From an uncultured Paracoccaceae bacterium (GTDB lineage Bacteria; Pseudomonadota; Alphaproteobacteria; Rhodobacterales; Rhodobacteraceae), in the NCBI GenBank assembly GCA_947311485.1, contig CAMZLM010000058.1, positions 1 through 33,780 on the forward strand: DNA of 33,780 nt, in the 5' to 3' direction. Positions 26,527-33,780 of this stretch are shown piece by piece. How positions within the stretch are numbered: the stretch's first letter is position 1; the number at the start of each line of letters is the position of its first letter. The notes beneath the pieces were generated by a model that was given only the letters and a program-made list of their open reading frames with translations, ran no database searches and was not told the DNA's origin. Both the position numbers and the translations under genes were made by a program.

Positions 26527-26584
26527 TTTTCTTACCTTCTGTTTGCCCCGTGCAGGGCGCGTGTTTCGTTGTTTGTTAGCCGGT

Positions 26585-27382
26585 TTATGCGCGCAGCGCG
26601 GCCGGAAAATATTTCATCAGGGCGCGTTTGGATTTGGCAATGCCCTCGGCATAACCGATGCCCCCACGCGGCAGGTTTTCGATAAACCCCTTGATATCCA
26701 CAAGCCCGATCGGCGGCGGCAAAGGCCGTTCCACCGAGGCAGCGTAGTCATAGAATTTGAACCGGGGCGAACGGTGAATCCCCGCCGGATTGAGCCATGT
26801 ATTCGGCACGCCGAAACTGTCGGCCACGATCAGCCCGTGCAGAGAGGATGAAATCACATGCGTACAAGATGCAATTTCGCGGCAGACCTCGGCGGCGTCT
26901 TTGCGCACGTCGATCAGCTTCAGGACCGGTTCGTCCTTGCACAATTGTTGCAGGCCTTCGCTGGCGAATTGGCTAAAATGCGGCACAACGCCGATGCGGT
27001 CCTCTGTGTCGATTTTTTCGTTCATGGCCTCGGCAATCAACAACCCCGGATCACCGAAAAAATCGGTGGTAATCGACATCAGGCTGGCAGTGATCGGCCC
27101 GCGTACCAGCGCGAAATTCACATTTTCCTTAAAGTCCTTGCGCAGAGGCCCCATGCAGCCGGTGCCCCAGACCCAGGGTTTGGTGCCATTCTCGCGGGGT
27201 TTCATATGGGTCCGGCGCACGAATTGCATGATCGACCCGATCGCAAACAGATCGCATTCCTCGGGCGCGGCCCAGACGACCTCGCGGCCCGAAGCATGTT
27301 GCGCCACGGTACGGGAAATCACATCGCCAAAATTGGGTTGGTCTTTCCACCAGAAAAGCTTGAGCGGGTCGGTCTGCGTCAT
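26585..27382 (-). CDS. Polysaccharide pyruvyl transferase-like protein
   Basis: This 265-residue protein resembles the polysaccharide pyruvyl transferase family, which adds pyruvate ketals to sugars of exopolysaccharides. Seen are N-terminal WWKDQPNFGDVISRTVA, an AIGSIM stretch, WGTGC (about 72-76), VRGPITASLM, FFGDPGLLIAEA, and C-terminal HVISSSLHGLIVADSFGVPNTWL, the conserved region with SSLHG. AAGAAGG precedes ATG 27382. It sits between ybjQ-like and sufC genes in the suf operon, where a cell-surface sugar enzyme is unexpected; it could be a core-sugar modifying enzyme that is merely co-transcribed. Substrate unknown. Confidence 0.8.
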   Translation of the reverse strand: MTQTDPLKLFWWKDQPNFGDVISRTVAQHASGREVVWAAPEECDLFAIGSIMQFVRRTHMKPRENGTKPWVWGTGCMGPLRKDFKENVNFALVRGPITASLMSITTDFFGDPGLLIAEAMNEKIDTEDRIGVVPHFSQFASEGLQQLCKDEPVLKLIDVRKDAAEVCREIASCTHVISSSLHGLIVADSFGVPNTWLNPAGIHRSPRFKFYDYAASVERPLPPPIGLVDIKGFIENLPRGGIGYAEGIAKSKRALMKYFPAALRA

Positions 27383-27396
27383 AATCGAATACCTTC

Positions 27397-27723
27397 TTAA
27401 ACCGGCGTCACAACAACGGCGGTACCGCTGGCGCTTACCATCAACATCGACCCGTTAGAGCCAAGAACCTCGTAATCCAGATCCACCCCGACAACCGCAT
27501 TCGCGCCTTTTTCGGCGGCACGCTGTTTCAGTTCGTCAAGCGCGGTTTCGCGTGCATCGGCGAGCTTGCTCTCATAGGCACCGGAGCGTCCGCCAACGAT
27601 ATCGGTGATACTGGCGAAAATATCGCGCACCACATTGGCCCCCATAATCGCCTCGCCCACAACAATGCCGGCGTAATTGGTGATTTTATGGCCCTCGATG
27701 GACGGTGTCGTTGTCACAATCAT
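27397..27723 (-). CDS. YbjQ/UPF0145-family protein
   Basis: This 108-residue small soluble protein matches the YbjQ family (formerly described as a heavy-metal-binding domain family) along its full length. Typical segments are [47 protein letters not shown], and the C-terminal [20 protein letters not shown]. Members form oligomeric rings; their function is not settled. No cysteine or His cluster for metal binding is visible. It overlaps the upstream 65-residue gene by 4 bp (ATGA) and is 14 bp before the pyruvyl transferase-like gene. Confidence 0.88.
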   Translation of the reverse strand: MIVTTTPSIEGHKITNYAGIVVGEAIMGANVVRDIFASITDIVGGRSGAYESKLADARETALDELKQRAAEKGANAVVGVDLDYEVLGSNGSMLMVSASGTAVVVTPV

Positions 27724-27917
27724 TTGCGTTTTCCTTTTCGATCGCGAAAATATTCAAACACCGCTTTTAGACCGCCATAAACCAGAATGAACGCGATCCC
27801 TTGCGGCCAGATTTTGGCCCTGATGTCCGCAACAGTCAGCCCGCCTGTATCCATATAGGTGGACAACAGCACAAAAACCACAAAGGCAATGGCGATATTG
27901 ACGACGAAACGGGTCAC
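27720..27917 (-). CDS. Small membrane protein (65 residues)
   Basis: A short protein with two hydrophobic stretches ([18 protein letters not shown] and [21 protein letters not shown]) ends in a basic tail (RDRKGKRK). It starts at a GTG whose first base overlaps the sufB stop (TAGTG), and its stop overlaps the YbjQ-like ATG, so it is tightly coupled to both. I do not recognise a family. The tight overlaps on both sides and sensible membrane topology argue that it is a real gene. Confidence 0.72.
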   Translation of the reverse strand: MTRFVVNIAIAFVVFVLLSTYMDTGGLTVADIRAKIWPQGIAFILVYGGLKAVFEYFRDRKGKRK

Positions 27918-29443
27918 TAGCCCACCGACCCTTCCAGCGAAATCGCCACCAGCGCCTGGGCTTCCATGGCGAATTCCATTGGCAGGGCTTGCAGCACTTC
28001 CTTGGCAAAACCGTTAACGATCAGGGCCACGGCCTCCTCCTCGCCCATGCCGCGCTGACGGCAATAGAACATTTGTTCGTCATCCACCTTGGAGGTGGTG
28101 GCCTCGTGTTCAACCCGTGACGAATTATTCTTCACCTCGATATAGGGCACCGTGTGGGCACCGCATTTATCGCCGATCAGCAGGCTGTCACACTGGGTAT
28201 AGTTGCGCGATTTTTCGGCTTTGGGGTGCATGGACACCAACCCGCGATAGGTGTTTTGTGCCTTGCCTGCCGAAATACCTTTGGACACGATCCGGCTTTT
28301 GGTGCGTTTGCCCAGATGAATCATTTTCGTGCCGGTGTCGGCCTGTTGCATGTTGTTGGCAATGGCGATGGAATAAAATTCGCCCTGTGAATCATCACCG
28401 CGCAGGATGCAGCTCGGATATTTCCACGTCACGGCGGAACCGGTTTCGACCTGCGTCCACATCACCTTGGCCCGATCACCGCGACAATCGGCGCGTTTGG
28501 TAACGAAATTGTAAATCCCGCCAACGCCGTTTTCATCCCCCGGATACCAGTTTTGCACCGTGGAATATTTCACTTCGGCGTCTTTTTCGATTACGATTTC
28601 CACCACAGCCGCGTGCAGCTGATTTTCGTCGCGCATCGGCGCGGTGCAGCCCTCGAGGTAGGACACATAGGACCCCTCGTCCGCGATGATCAGCGTGCGC
28701 TCGAACTGGCCGGTGTTCTCCGCATTGATGCGGAAATAGGTGGACAATTCCATCGGGCATTTGGTGCCTTTGGGAATGTAAACAAAGGATCCGGCGGAAA
28801 ATACGGCCGTGTTCAGCGTCGCATAGAAATTATCCGATGGCGGCACCACGGACCCGAGGTATTTTTTCACCAACTCGGGATGATCGTTGATGGCCTCGTT
28901 GATGGAACAGAAAATCACGCCGACCTTTTTCAGGTCTTCCTGAAAGGTGGTGCCGACGGAAACACTGTCAAATACCGCATCCACAGCAACCTTGCGGCCT
29001 TCGGCGGGGGCGTCTTCCGCACCTTCGACACCGGCCAGAATCATCTGTTCTTTCAACGGGATACCGAGCTTCTTGTAAGTGGCCAGAACTTTGGGATCGA
29101 CCTCGTCCAACGATTTCGGCTTATCCTTGGCCATGGATTGCGGCTGAGCGTAATAATAGATATTCTGAAAGTCGATTTTGGGATAGTGAACCATCGCCCA
29201 ATCCGGCTCCACCATATTTTTCCAACGCTCGAACGCCGCCAGACGCCAATCCAGCATCCATTGCGGTTCGTTGTTTTTTTCCGAAATCAAACGCACGATA
29301 TCTTCGTTCAGGCCAATCGGCGCGTATTCGGTTTCGATATCGGTTTCAAAGCCGTATTTGTATTTTTCACCAACGGTTTGCACCGCATCCACCGTGTCCT
29401 GATCGACACCGTCTTTGACTTTTACGTCTTCTGTTACAGCCAT
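27917..29443 (-). CDS. sufB: Fe-S cluster scaffold component SufB
   Basis: This 508-residue SufB is the main scaffold subunit of the SufBC2D complex. The start ATG 29443 is supported by AAAGGTGA 8-10 nt upstream; a GTG three codons earlier would lie in that site. The C-terminal beta-helix has [20 protein letters not shown], whose Cys matches the essential cluster-assembly Cys of Escherichia coli SufB, and [21 protein letters not shown], whose Glu matches the partner ligand. It lies 37 bp after the cysteine desulfurase gene and overlaps the small membrane protein by one base. Confidence 0.95.
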   Translation of the reverse strand: MAVTEDVKVKDGVDQDTVDAVQTVGEKYKYGFETDIETEYAPIGLNEDIVRLISEKNNEPQWMLDWRLAAFERWKNMVEPDWAMVHYPKIDFQNIYYYAQPQSMAKDKPKSLDEVDPKVLATYKKLGIPLKEQMILAGVEGAEDAPAEGRKVAVDAVFDSVSVGTTFQEDLKKVGVIFCSINEAINDHPELVKKYLGSVVPPSDNFYATLNTAVFSAGSFVYIPKGTKCPMELSTYFRINAENTGQFERTLIIADEGSYVSYLEGCTAPMRDENQLHAAVVEIVIEKDAEVKYSTVQNWYPGDENGVGGIYNFVTKRADCRGDRAKVMWTQVETGSAVTWKYPSCILRGDDSQGEFYSIAIANNMQQADTGTKMIHLGKRTKSRIVSKGISAGKAQNTYRGLVSMHPKAEKSRNYTQCDSLLIGDKCGAHTVPYIEVKNNSSRVEHEATTSKVDDEQMFYCRQRGMGEEEAVALIVNGFAKEVLQALPMEFAMEAQALVAISLEGSVG

Positions 29444-29480
29444 GATAGTCACCTTTCAAACCCGCAAGGGGCAAATTCTG

Positions 29481-30521
29481 TTAAGCCGCGCGGGCTTTGA
29501 ACCGTTTGTATTGAGCACCCCAGACATCGGCAAATGCCATCACCTGATCGCGCGTTGTTTCGGGGCCGATTGAAACGCGGATCGCGCTCGCGGCGGTTAA
29601 ATCGTCATAGCCCATGGCGCGTAAAACCCGACTGGATTTCACCTTGCCAGAGGAACAGGCCGAACCGGCAGACACAGCAAAGCCCGCCAGATCCATTTGC
29701 ATCACCTGCGTTTCCCCGCGCCACCCCGGCACGGCAAGACAGGTGGTATTGGGCAGGCGTTTACGGCCCTGTCCGGCGATAATGGCATCCGGTGCCATGT
29801 CCAGCAGCCGCACTTCCAGCGCGTCGCGGATTTCGGCAACCTGTTCCCAGATGCCATTGGCAATGTCGCGTTGCGCGGCTTCGGCAGCGGCACCAAAACC
29901 GGCAATCCCGACAACATTTTCGGTTCCGGCCCGGCGGCCCATTTCATGGCCCCCGCCGCGCGTGCGGGCCTGCACATCAAGCCCGGTTTTCACAACCAGC
30001 GCCCCCGCGCCCTTGGGGCCGCCCAGCTTGTGCGCCGACAAAAGCCCCATCTGAACACCGGTCCAGTCAAACCCCGCCGCAACCTTGCCAAACCCCTGCA
30101 CGAAATCACAAACCGCCAGCCCGTCCGGCACATCCTGCAACACGCCGGTTTCGCTGTTGGCAAACTGGATCGCGCAATCGCCATCCGCCGCAATCCCCCC
30201 GTCGGCACCGGTTTGCAAACGCCGGTCGCACCACACATGCACACAGTCGTGTTCGGTGTCGCTACAGGCCAGATCCCGACCGGCAAGCGCCAGCGCCGCG
30301 GCCTCGGTTGCGCCGGAGGTAAAAACAATATCCGCAGACGCCGCGCCAAAGGCCTCTTTCAGCTGCCCGCGGGCGCGTTCCACAATCGCACGCGCGGCGC
30401 GGCCTTCGCCATGAACCGAAGACGGGTTGCCCGTCACATCCATCGCCGCAATCATCGCGGCGCGGGCCTCTGGCCGCAGGGGGGCGCTGGCGTTCCAGTC
30501 AAGATAAACCCGTCCCGCCAT
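29481..30521 (-). CDS. Cysteine desulfurase, IscS/NifS-like (group I), short
   Basis: This 346-residue PLP enzyme is read from ATG 30521, which overlaps the iscR stop (TGATG). The PLP lysine is Lys165 in LSAHKLGGPKGAGAL, and the persulfide Cys289 is in SAGSACSSGKVKSS, the long mobile loop of group I enzymes. It is shorter than IscS (about 400 residues), lacking residues mainly between the active-site His region (SDTEHDCVHVW) and the Asp139/Gln142 segment. The substitution of CDFVQ for the usual VDAxQ is notable. It is distinct in group from SufS, so the operon begins and ends with cysteine desulfurases of different types. Confidence 0.88.
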   Translation of the reverse strand: MAGRVYLDWNASAPLRPEARAAMIAAMDVTGNPSSVHGEGRAARAIVERARGQLKEAFGAASADIVFTSGATEAAALALAGRDLACSDTEHDCVHVWCDRRLQTGADGGIAADGDCAIQFANSETGVLQDVPDGLAVCDFVQGFGKVAAGFDWTGVQMGLLSAHKLGGPKGAGALVVKTGLDVQARTRGGGHEMGRRAGTENVVGIAGFGAAAEAAQRDIANGIWEQVAEIRDALEVRLLDMAPDAIIAGQGRKRLPNTTCLAVPGWRGETQVMQMDLAGFAVSAGSACSSGKVKSSRVLRAMGYDDLTAASAIRVSIGPETTRDQVMAFADVWGAQYKRFKARAA

Positions 30522-30979
30522 CAATCGTCCACCACCTGAAACAGGTTTGGCACAGCAGGACACGGGGCCATCTGGTTTTTCACCACATCTTCCAGTCGCG
30601 CCTGATGCAGGAACACATAGACATGCGCCGACAGCCCCTCCCAGAAACGATTGGAAACCGATTGCGCGCGTGATCCGCTGGCAGCCCCTTTGGCACCGCC
30701 GCCCTTGGACAGGGCATCCATGCCTTCTTCCACCGCTTGCAGGATTTCGCACACCCGAATCGAGGCCGTATCCCGTGCCAAACGGTACCCCCCACCCGGC
30801 CCGCGCACCGATTCCACGATGCCCGCGCGGCGTAAACGCACGAATAATTGCTCCAGATAGGCCAGTGATATGTTTTGCCGCGCCGAGATTTCCCCGAGGG
30901 AAACCAGCCCGTCATTGGCCTCTAGCGCCAGATCCACCAGCGCAATCATTGCATATCGGCCTTTTGTGCTGAGTTTCAT
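30521..30979 (-). CDS. iscR: Rrf2-family regulator IscR, lacking the three-cysteine cluster motif
   Basis: This 152-residue regulator is first in the suf operon. The winged-helix domain is typical (MKLSTKGRYAMIALVDLAL, ISLAYLEQLFVRLRRAGIVESVRGPGGGYRLAR). The region that carries Cys-x5-Cys-x5-Cys and His in Escherichia coli IscR is replaced by a Gly/Ala/Ser-rich segment (about 90-108, SKGGGAKGAASGSR). The only cysteines are Cys77 and Cys140. The C-terminus RFWEGLSAHVYVFLHQ retains the dimer helix. Rhodobacterales IscR proteins with few cysteines have been described as binding Fe-S clusters in an unusual way, so it is probably functional. ATG 30979 fits the family start; an upstream start at 31015 would add 12 residues. 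The promoter at 31069-31104 is its likely autoregulatory site. Confidence 0.9.
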   Translation of the reverse strand: MKLSTKGRYAMIALVDLALEANDGLVSLGEISARQNISLAYLEQLFVRLRRAGIVESVRGPGGGYRLARDTASIRVCEILQAVEEGMDALSKGGGAKGAASGSRAQSVSNRFWEGLSAHVYVFLHQARLEDVVKNQMAPCPAVPNLFQVVDD

Positions 30980-31068
30980 GGTCGCAATCCATATGCCAAG
31001 GTTGACGCGGGGCACCTGTGACCTTAACTGAATTACAGCAAAGGTGCGGGTATCCCCGTGCGTTAATT

Positions 31069-31104
31069 TAGAATTGTTCTAGGTTTTCCGAGTAGATTAG
31101 TCAA
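31069..31104 (-). promoter_or_regulatory. Promoter of the iscR-suf operon with palindromic operator over the -10 box
   Basis: On the minus strand a -35 TTGACT (31099-31104) and -10 TAGAAC (31076-31081) are separated by exactly 17 bp. The perfect inverted repeat TAGAA-CAA-TTCTA (31069-31081) overlaps the -10 box, placing a bound repressor across the start site. The leader to ATG 30979 would be about 90 nt. Autoregulation by IscR or another iron-responsive regulator is the expected use, but the binding protein is not shown by sequence. Confidence 0.6.
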
Positions 31105-31156
31105 CCACTGACTTTTCTCCTGCGGCAAACCTCACCAGACGGAGCCAAACACACGA

Positions 31157-31810
31157 ATGCCTGAAGTCATCTTCCCCGGCCCCGACGGACGCCTCGAAGG
31201 CCGTTATCATCCGCAAAAAAACAAAGACGCCCCGATTGCGATCCTTTTGCATCCGCATCCGCAATTTGGCGGCACCATGAACAACAAGGTCGTGTATAAT
31301 TTGCACTATGCCTTTTTCAACATGGGCTTTTCCGTATTGAGGTTCAACTTTCGCGGTGTGGGCCGCAGCCAGGGTGAATACGATCAGGGTGTGGGCGAAT
31401 TGTCCGATGCGGCGGCAGCACTGGATTATTTGCAGGCCATGCATCCGAATGCCAAACACTGCTGGGTTGCCGGCTTTAGCTTTGGCGCGTGGATCGGCAT
31501 GCAGCTGTTGATGCGCCGGCCAGAAATTTCGGGCTTTATTTCGGCCTCTCCGCCCGCAAATATGTATGACTTCAGCTTCCTTGCGCCTTGTCCGGCCTCC
31601 GGTCTGATCATCAACGGTTCCGGTGACCGCGTGGCACCGCCTGTGGATACCGAAGAACTGGTTGCCAAATTGCACGAGCAAAAAGGCATCACCATCACCC
31701 ACGAAGTATTGGACGGTTCCGGCCATTTCTTTGAAAACGACCACATGGACACGATGATTTCCAGTGTAGACGCATATGTCCGTCGGCGTTTGACAGAAAA
31801 CACCCGCTAA
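31157..31810 (+). CDS. Alpha/beta hydrolase (COG2945-like)
   Basis: This 217-residue cytoplasmic hydrolase has no signal peptide. It starts MPEVIFPGPDGRLEGRYHPQ and has the oxyanion stretch LLHPHPQFGGTMNNKVV, RFNFRGVGRSQGEYDQG, the nucleophile elbow GFSFGA (Ser as nucleophile), Asp in NGSGDRVAPP and His in DGSGHFFEN. This matches the COG2945 type of small alpha/beta hydrolases of unknown substrate. It is divergent from iscR across about 180 bp; GGAG at 31141 is 12 nt before ATG 31157, a long spacing. The TetR gene follows after 4 bp, so they are co-transcribed. Confidence 0.85.
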   Translation: MPEVIFPGPDGRLEGRYHPQKNKDAPIAILLHPHPQFGGTMNNKVVYNLHYAFFNMGFSVLRFNFRGVGRSQGEYDQGVGELSDAAAALDYLQAMHPNAKHCWVAGFSFGAWIGMQLLMRRPEISGFISASPPANMYDFSFLAPCPASGLIINGSGDRVAPPVDTEELVAKLHEQKGITITHEVLDGSGHFFENDHMDTMISSVDAYVRRRLTENTR

Positions 31811-31814
31811 TCGT

Positions 31815-32432
31815 TTGGCACGCAAAGGGTATCACCACGGGAACCTGCGGGAGGCCTTGATCAAAGCCACGATCAAGTTGATCGAGGAAAAAGGCCCGAC
31901 CGGGTTTACCATGGCCGAAGCAGCCAAACGGGCCGGCGTTTCCGCGGCGGCCCCTTATCGGCATTTTTCAGGGCGCGACGAACTGATTGCCGAAATCGCC
32001 CGACAGGGGTTCGGGATTTTCAGAGATTTGATGCAATACGCACAAGAGAAGAACCATTCTTCGGCCTTAAGCGCGTTTGAAGCCGTGGGGCGTGCCTATC
32101 TGGCGTTTGCGCGTAAATTTCCCGGTTATTATATTGCCATGTTCGAAAGCGGCATCAACCTGAACCGTGATCCGGAAATTTCCGGGGTGGCCACGGGGGC
32201 CATGAACGGATTGGTTCTTGCGGCCGAGGCCTTGTGCCAGAATATCCCCGCCGACAAACGCCCCCCTGCCAGCATGGTTGCCAACCACATCTGGGCGATG
32301 AGCCACGGGGTGGTGGAATTGTTTGCCCGCGGGGAACCCGGCACCAATGCGCCCTACTCGCCCGAAGACCTGCTCGAAAGCGGCATCGGCATCTATCTGC
32401 GCGGATTGGGCGTTATTCCACAGGATCGCTGA
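31815..32432 (+). CDS. TetR-family regulator with WHG-type C-terminal domain
   Basis: This 205-residue regulator starts at TTG 31815, giving the family-typical N-terminus MARKGYHHGNLREAL, with no ATG nearby. The N-terminal TetR helix-turn-helix (about 10-58) includes GFTMAEAAKRAGVSAAAPYRHFSGRDELI. The C-terminal region, with YRAFARKFPGYY-like sequence and ANHIWAMSHGVVELFARGE, matches the WHG class (TetR_C_33 type). It is 4 bp downstream of the hydrolase with no obvious ribosome site, so it probably depends on translational coupling. It may repress the pair, but I see no clear operator. Confidence 0.88.
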   Translation: MARKGYHHGNLREALIKATIKLIEEKGPTGFTMAEAAKRAGVSAAAPYRHFSGRDELIAEIARQGFGIFRDLMQYAQEKNHSSALSAFEAVGRAYLAFARKFPGYYIAMFESGINLNRDPEISGVATGAMNGLVLAAEALCQNIPADKRPPASMVANHIWAMSHGVVELFARGEPGTNAPYSPEDLLESGIGIYLRGLGVIPQDR

Positions 32433-32459
32433 ACGGAACCGGTGTGTGGACACCACACC

Positions 32460-33539
32460 CTACGGGTGGTTCTGTACCCGCGACGTGGCCAGATGCTCGC
32501 GAAACACCCGTGCCAGTGGCGCACTGGATTGCACCCGCATATCGGTATTGCGGGTCGGGTCGTCATCATTTTCCCAGGTTTCGTTCCACCACGAAAACCC
32601 GATCAAATTCGGCCACCGCCGGCCAAGCATCAGGCGCAGCGCCCCGTCCGCCCATATCGCCGCCGGTTCCCGTGAATTATGCACATCAGTGCCAAATTCC
32701 GCCACGATCACCGGTTTATCCGGTGCCATCCTGTTAAACCGTGTCATCACCTTGGGCAGAGATTTCACAAAGCCGGTTTTTTCGGTGTCATACGGGGCCT
32801 GCATCGAATAAATCGATACGCCTAACCAATCGATATAGTCATCCCCCGGATAGTATTTTTCAAACCGGTTCCAGTTTTTCATCGGATAATCGGCATTGTT
32901 GACATGGAAAACCCAGATAACATTGCCGGCTCCGGCGGCGCGGGTTACGTCGATAATATGGCGATAGGCACCACGAAACAGTTTCGCCCCCTGTCGCCGA
33001 CCGTTCCAGCGCGCATTCCAGGGAAACCAGCTGCCGTTCATTTCCGTCCCGAATTCACTGATGACCGGCGTGGCAAAGCGCGCCGCCTGTTGGCCCCACT
33101 TCGCAAGATCCGCATCAAAATCGCCGCGCACAATGGCATCCAAGGTAAACACCGGTTCGCGATGGTCCTGTTCCGTATCAGAGCGCAACATCAGGCGGAC
33201 ATAGGGGGTGCTTTTGTGCTGGCGTATCCATCGGGCGGTTTTTAGGGGGAAATTCCGGTTGGAAAACCAGTTGTTGGAAAACATCACCCATGCCACCCGC
33301 CGCCCCACCGCGCGGGTGTAGGCGCGCAGGGATTTCGGGGTGATGTCATCCTCGTATCCGGTAGTTCCCCCCGGATAAACACCATGCAACAACCGGCCAG
33401 CAGCCGGAGCCAACTGCCAAAGGGCATCCGCATGGGGCATCGTTTTCCCCGATGCGTTGCCCCCTTGAGCCAAGGCAAATGCTGAAGGGAAGGTTAACAC
33501 CAACACCGCGAAGACGTATTTCAGTGCTTTCAGCCGCAT
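32460..33539 (-). CDS. Secreted glycoside hydrolase, GH26-like (beta-mannanase type)
   Basis: A 359-residue protein is read from ATG 33539, preferred because a signal peptide (KYVFAVLVLTFPSAFALAQ, cleavage near residue 25) begins there and AGAAGG lies upstream; the longer frame to 33653 runs into the transposase stop. The TIM-barrel region has the acid/base motif SEFGTEMNGSWFPW (Glu166) and the nucleophile motif PVIVAEFGTDV (Glu281), as in GH26 mannanases and related glucanases. Other residues of the fold, such as WVFHVNNADYPMKNWNRFEKYYPGDDYIDWLGVSIY, fit. Substrate could be mannan or mixed-linkage glucan. It is a single gene with no carbohydrate transport partner in view, next to the IS element at the right edge. 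It converges on the TetR gene with 27 bp between stops. Confidence 0.8.
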   Translation of the reverse strand: MRLKALKYVFAVLVLTFPSAFALAQGGNASGKTMPHADALWQLAPAAGRLLHGVYPGGTTGYEDDITPKSLRAYTRAVGRRVAWVMFSNNWFSNRNFPLKTARWIRQHKSTPYVRLMLRSDTEQDHREPVFTLDAIVRGDFDADLAKWGQQAARFATPVISEFGTEMNGSWFPWNARWNGRRQGAKLFRGAYRHIIDVTRAAGAGNVIWVFHVNNADYPMKNWNRFEKYYPGDDYIDWLGVSIYSMQAPYDTEKTGFVKSLPKVMTRFNRMAPDKPVIVAEFGTDVHNSREPAAIWADGALRLMLGRRWPNLIGFSWWNETWENDDDPTRNTDMRVQSSAPLARVFREHLATSRVQNHP

Positions 33540-33652
33540 ATCCAACCTTCTTTGATTATCCCGCGTTATGCCAGTTTCATCCGGTTGATACTCACACAAA
33601 CCATGGCCGGAGTACAGAACGGCACGCCCCGAAAAAAAATGTAAGTGAACCA

Positions 33653-33672
33653 CTACCGGCTGACGCCGGTAG
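33653..33672 (-). repeat. Sub-terminal hairpin of the IS200/IS605 right end
   Basis: CTACCGGC (33653-33660) is a perfect inverted repeat of GCCGGTAG (33665-33672), with a 4-nt loop TGAC. It overlaps the last codons of tnpA, and on the minus strand it is followed by TGGTTCAC. Hairpins of this sort near the ends are bound by TnpA in this family. The 113 bp between it and the GH26 start hold nothing else I can identify. Confidence 0.75.
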
Positions 33673-33780
33673 CATCCCGTTTGGAATGTAATTCCAGGTA
33701 CTGCATAATGATATCGTCGGTCACATTCCCCGAGGTTGTTGAAAAATACCCGCGCGCCCAGAACCGCCGGCCCCAGTAAC
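33653..33780 (-). CDS. tnpA: IS200/IS605-family Y1 transposase TnpA, C-terminal fragment (runs off the right edge)
   Basis: The last 41 codons of an open frame entering from the right edge end at the TAG at 33653-33655. The translated end reads YWGRRFWARGYFSTTSGNVTDDIIMQYLELH, the typical C-terminus of IS200-type single-strand (HUH, Tyr) transposases, after the catalytic Tyr. The tail TGVSR is encoded by the hairpin at 33653-33672. The rest of the element lies off-window. Being at the window edge, completeness cannot be judged. Confidence 0.88.
   Translation of the reverse strand, partial: YWGRRFWARGYFSTTSGNVTDDIIMQYLELHSKRDATGVSR

Noticed and set aside
32441-32459. A short GGTGTG/CACACC hairpin between tetR and the GH26 gene as a terminator
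   Set aside because: Only six base pairs and no T-run on either side; not enough to call a terminator.

Overview
The window looks like chromosomal DNA of an alphaproteobacterium of the Rhodobacterales (Roseobacter-like). The reasons are the iscR-sufBCD-sufS cluster with a cysteine-poor IscR, a TakP-like TRAP operon with very large permease subunits, divergent rne versus amiC-mrcA, glnB-glnA, an RNase E whose S1 domain is split by an acidic insertion, and moderately GC-rich codon use. Species assignment is inference; no rRNA or tRNA gene was seen.

Layout. (1) Positions 1-131 hold a long perfect inverted repeat and a compact two-hairpin structure resembling the right end (or omega-RNA 3' end) of an IS200/IS605-family element. 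It abuts and appears to truncate a pentapeptide-repeat membrane protein gene (83-1416, minus strand), which also carries a one-base frameshift in a run of six C. (2) 1476-8251: a TRAP transporter operon (dctP-dctQ-dctM, minus) faces a divergent NarL-type histidine kinase/response regulator pair (plus). The shared intergenic region has a promoter with a perfect palindrome in its spacer, so the pair probably controls uptake of the TRAP substrate. (3) 8274-15494: cell-wall genes amiC and mrcA (minus) and, divergently, rne with a leader of about 340 nt. (4) 15549-18369: a lipoprotein alpha/beta hydrolase and the bifunctional NAD(P)HX repair enzyme. (5) 18530-21443: nitrogen genes glnB-glnA, then gap preceded by LacI-type palindromes. 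(6) 21516-31104: a twelve-gene minus-strand Fe-S assembly operon: iscR, cysteine desulfurase, sufB, a 65-residue membrane protein, a YbjQ-like protein, a polysaccharide pyruvyl transferase-like protein, sufC, sufD, three Yip1-like membrane proteins and sufS. Its promoter has an operator-like palindrome over the -10 box. (7) 31157-33539: an alpha/beta hydrolase, a TetR regulator and a GH26-like secreted glycosidase. (8) 33653-33780: the C-terminus of an IS200-type Y1 transposase, with a perfect hairpin over its last codons.

Most of the window is core metabolism in conventional arrangement. The parts that merit a second look are the two IS200/IS605-like right ends pointing inward at both edges, the broken pentapeptide-repeat gene, the cysteine-poor IscR with its operator, the non-Suf passengers in the suf operon, the long rne leader, and the palindromes upstream of dctP and gap. 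I did not find a clearly new defence or RNA-guided system inside the window. The best lead is the element whose right end is visible at positions 86-131 and whose body lies off the left edge.
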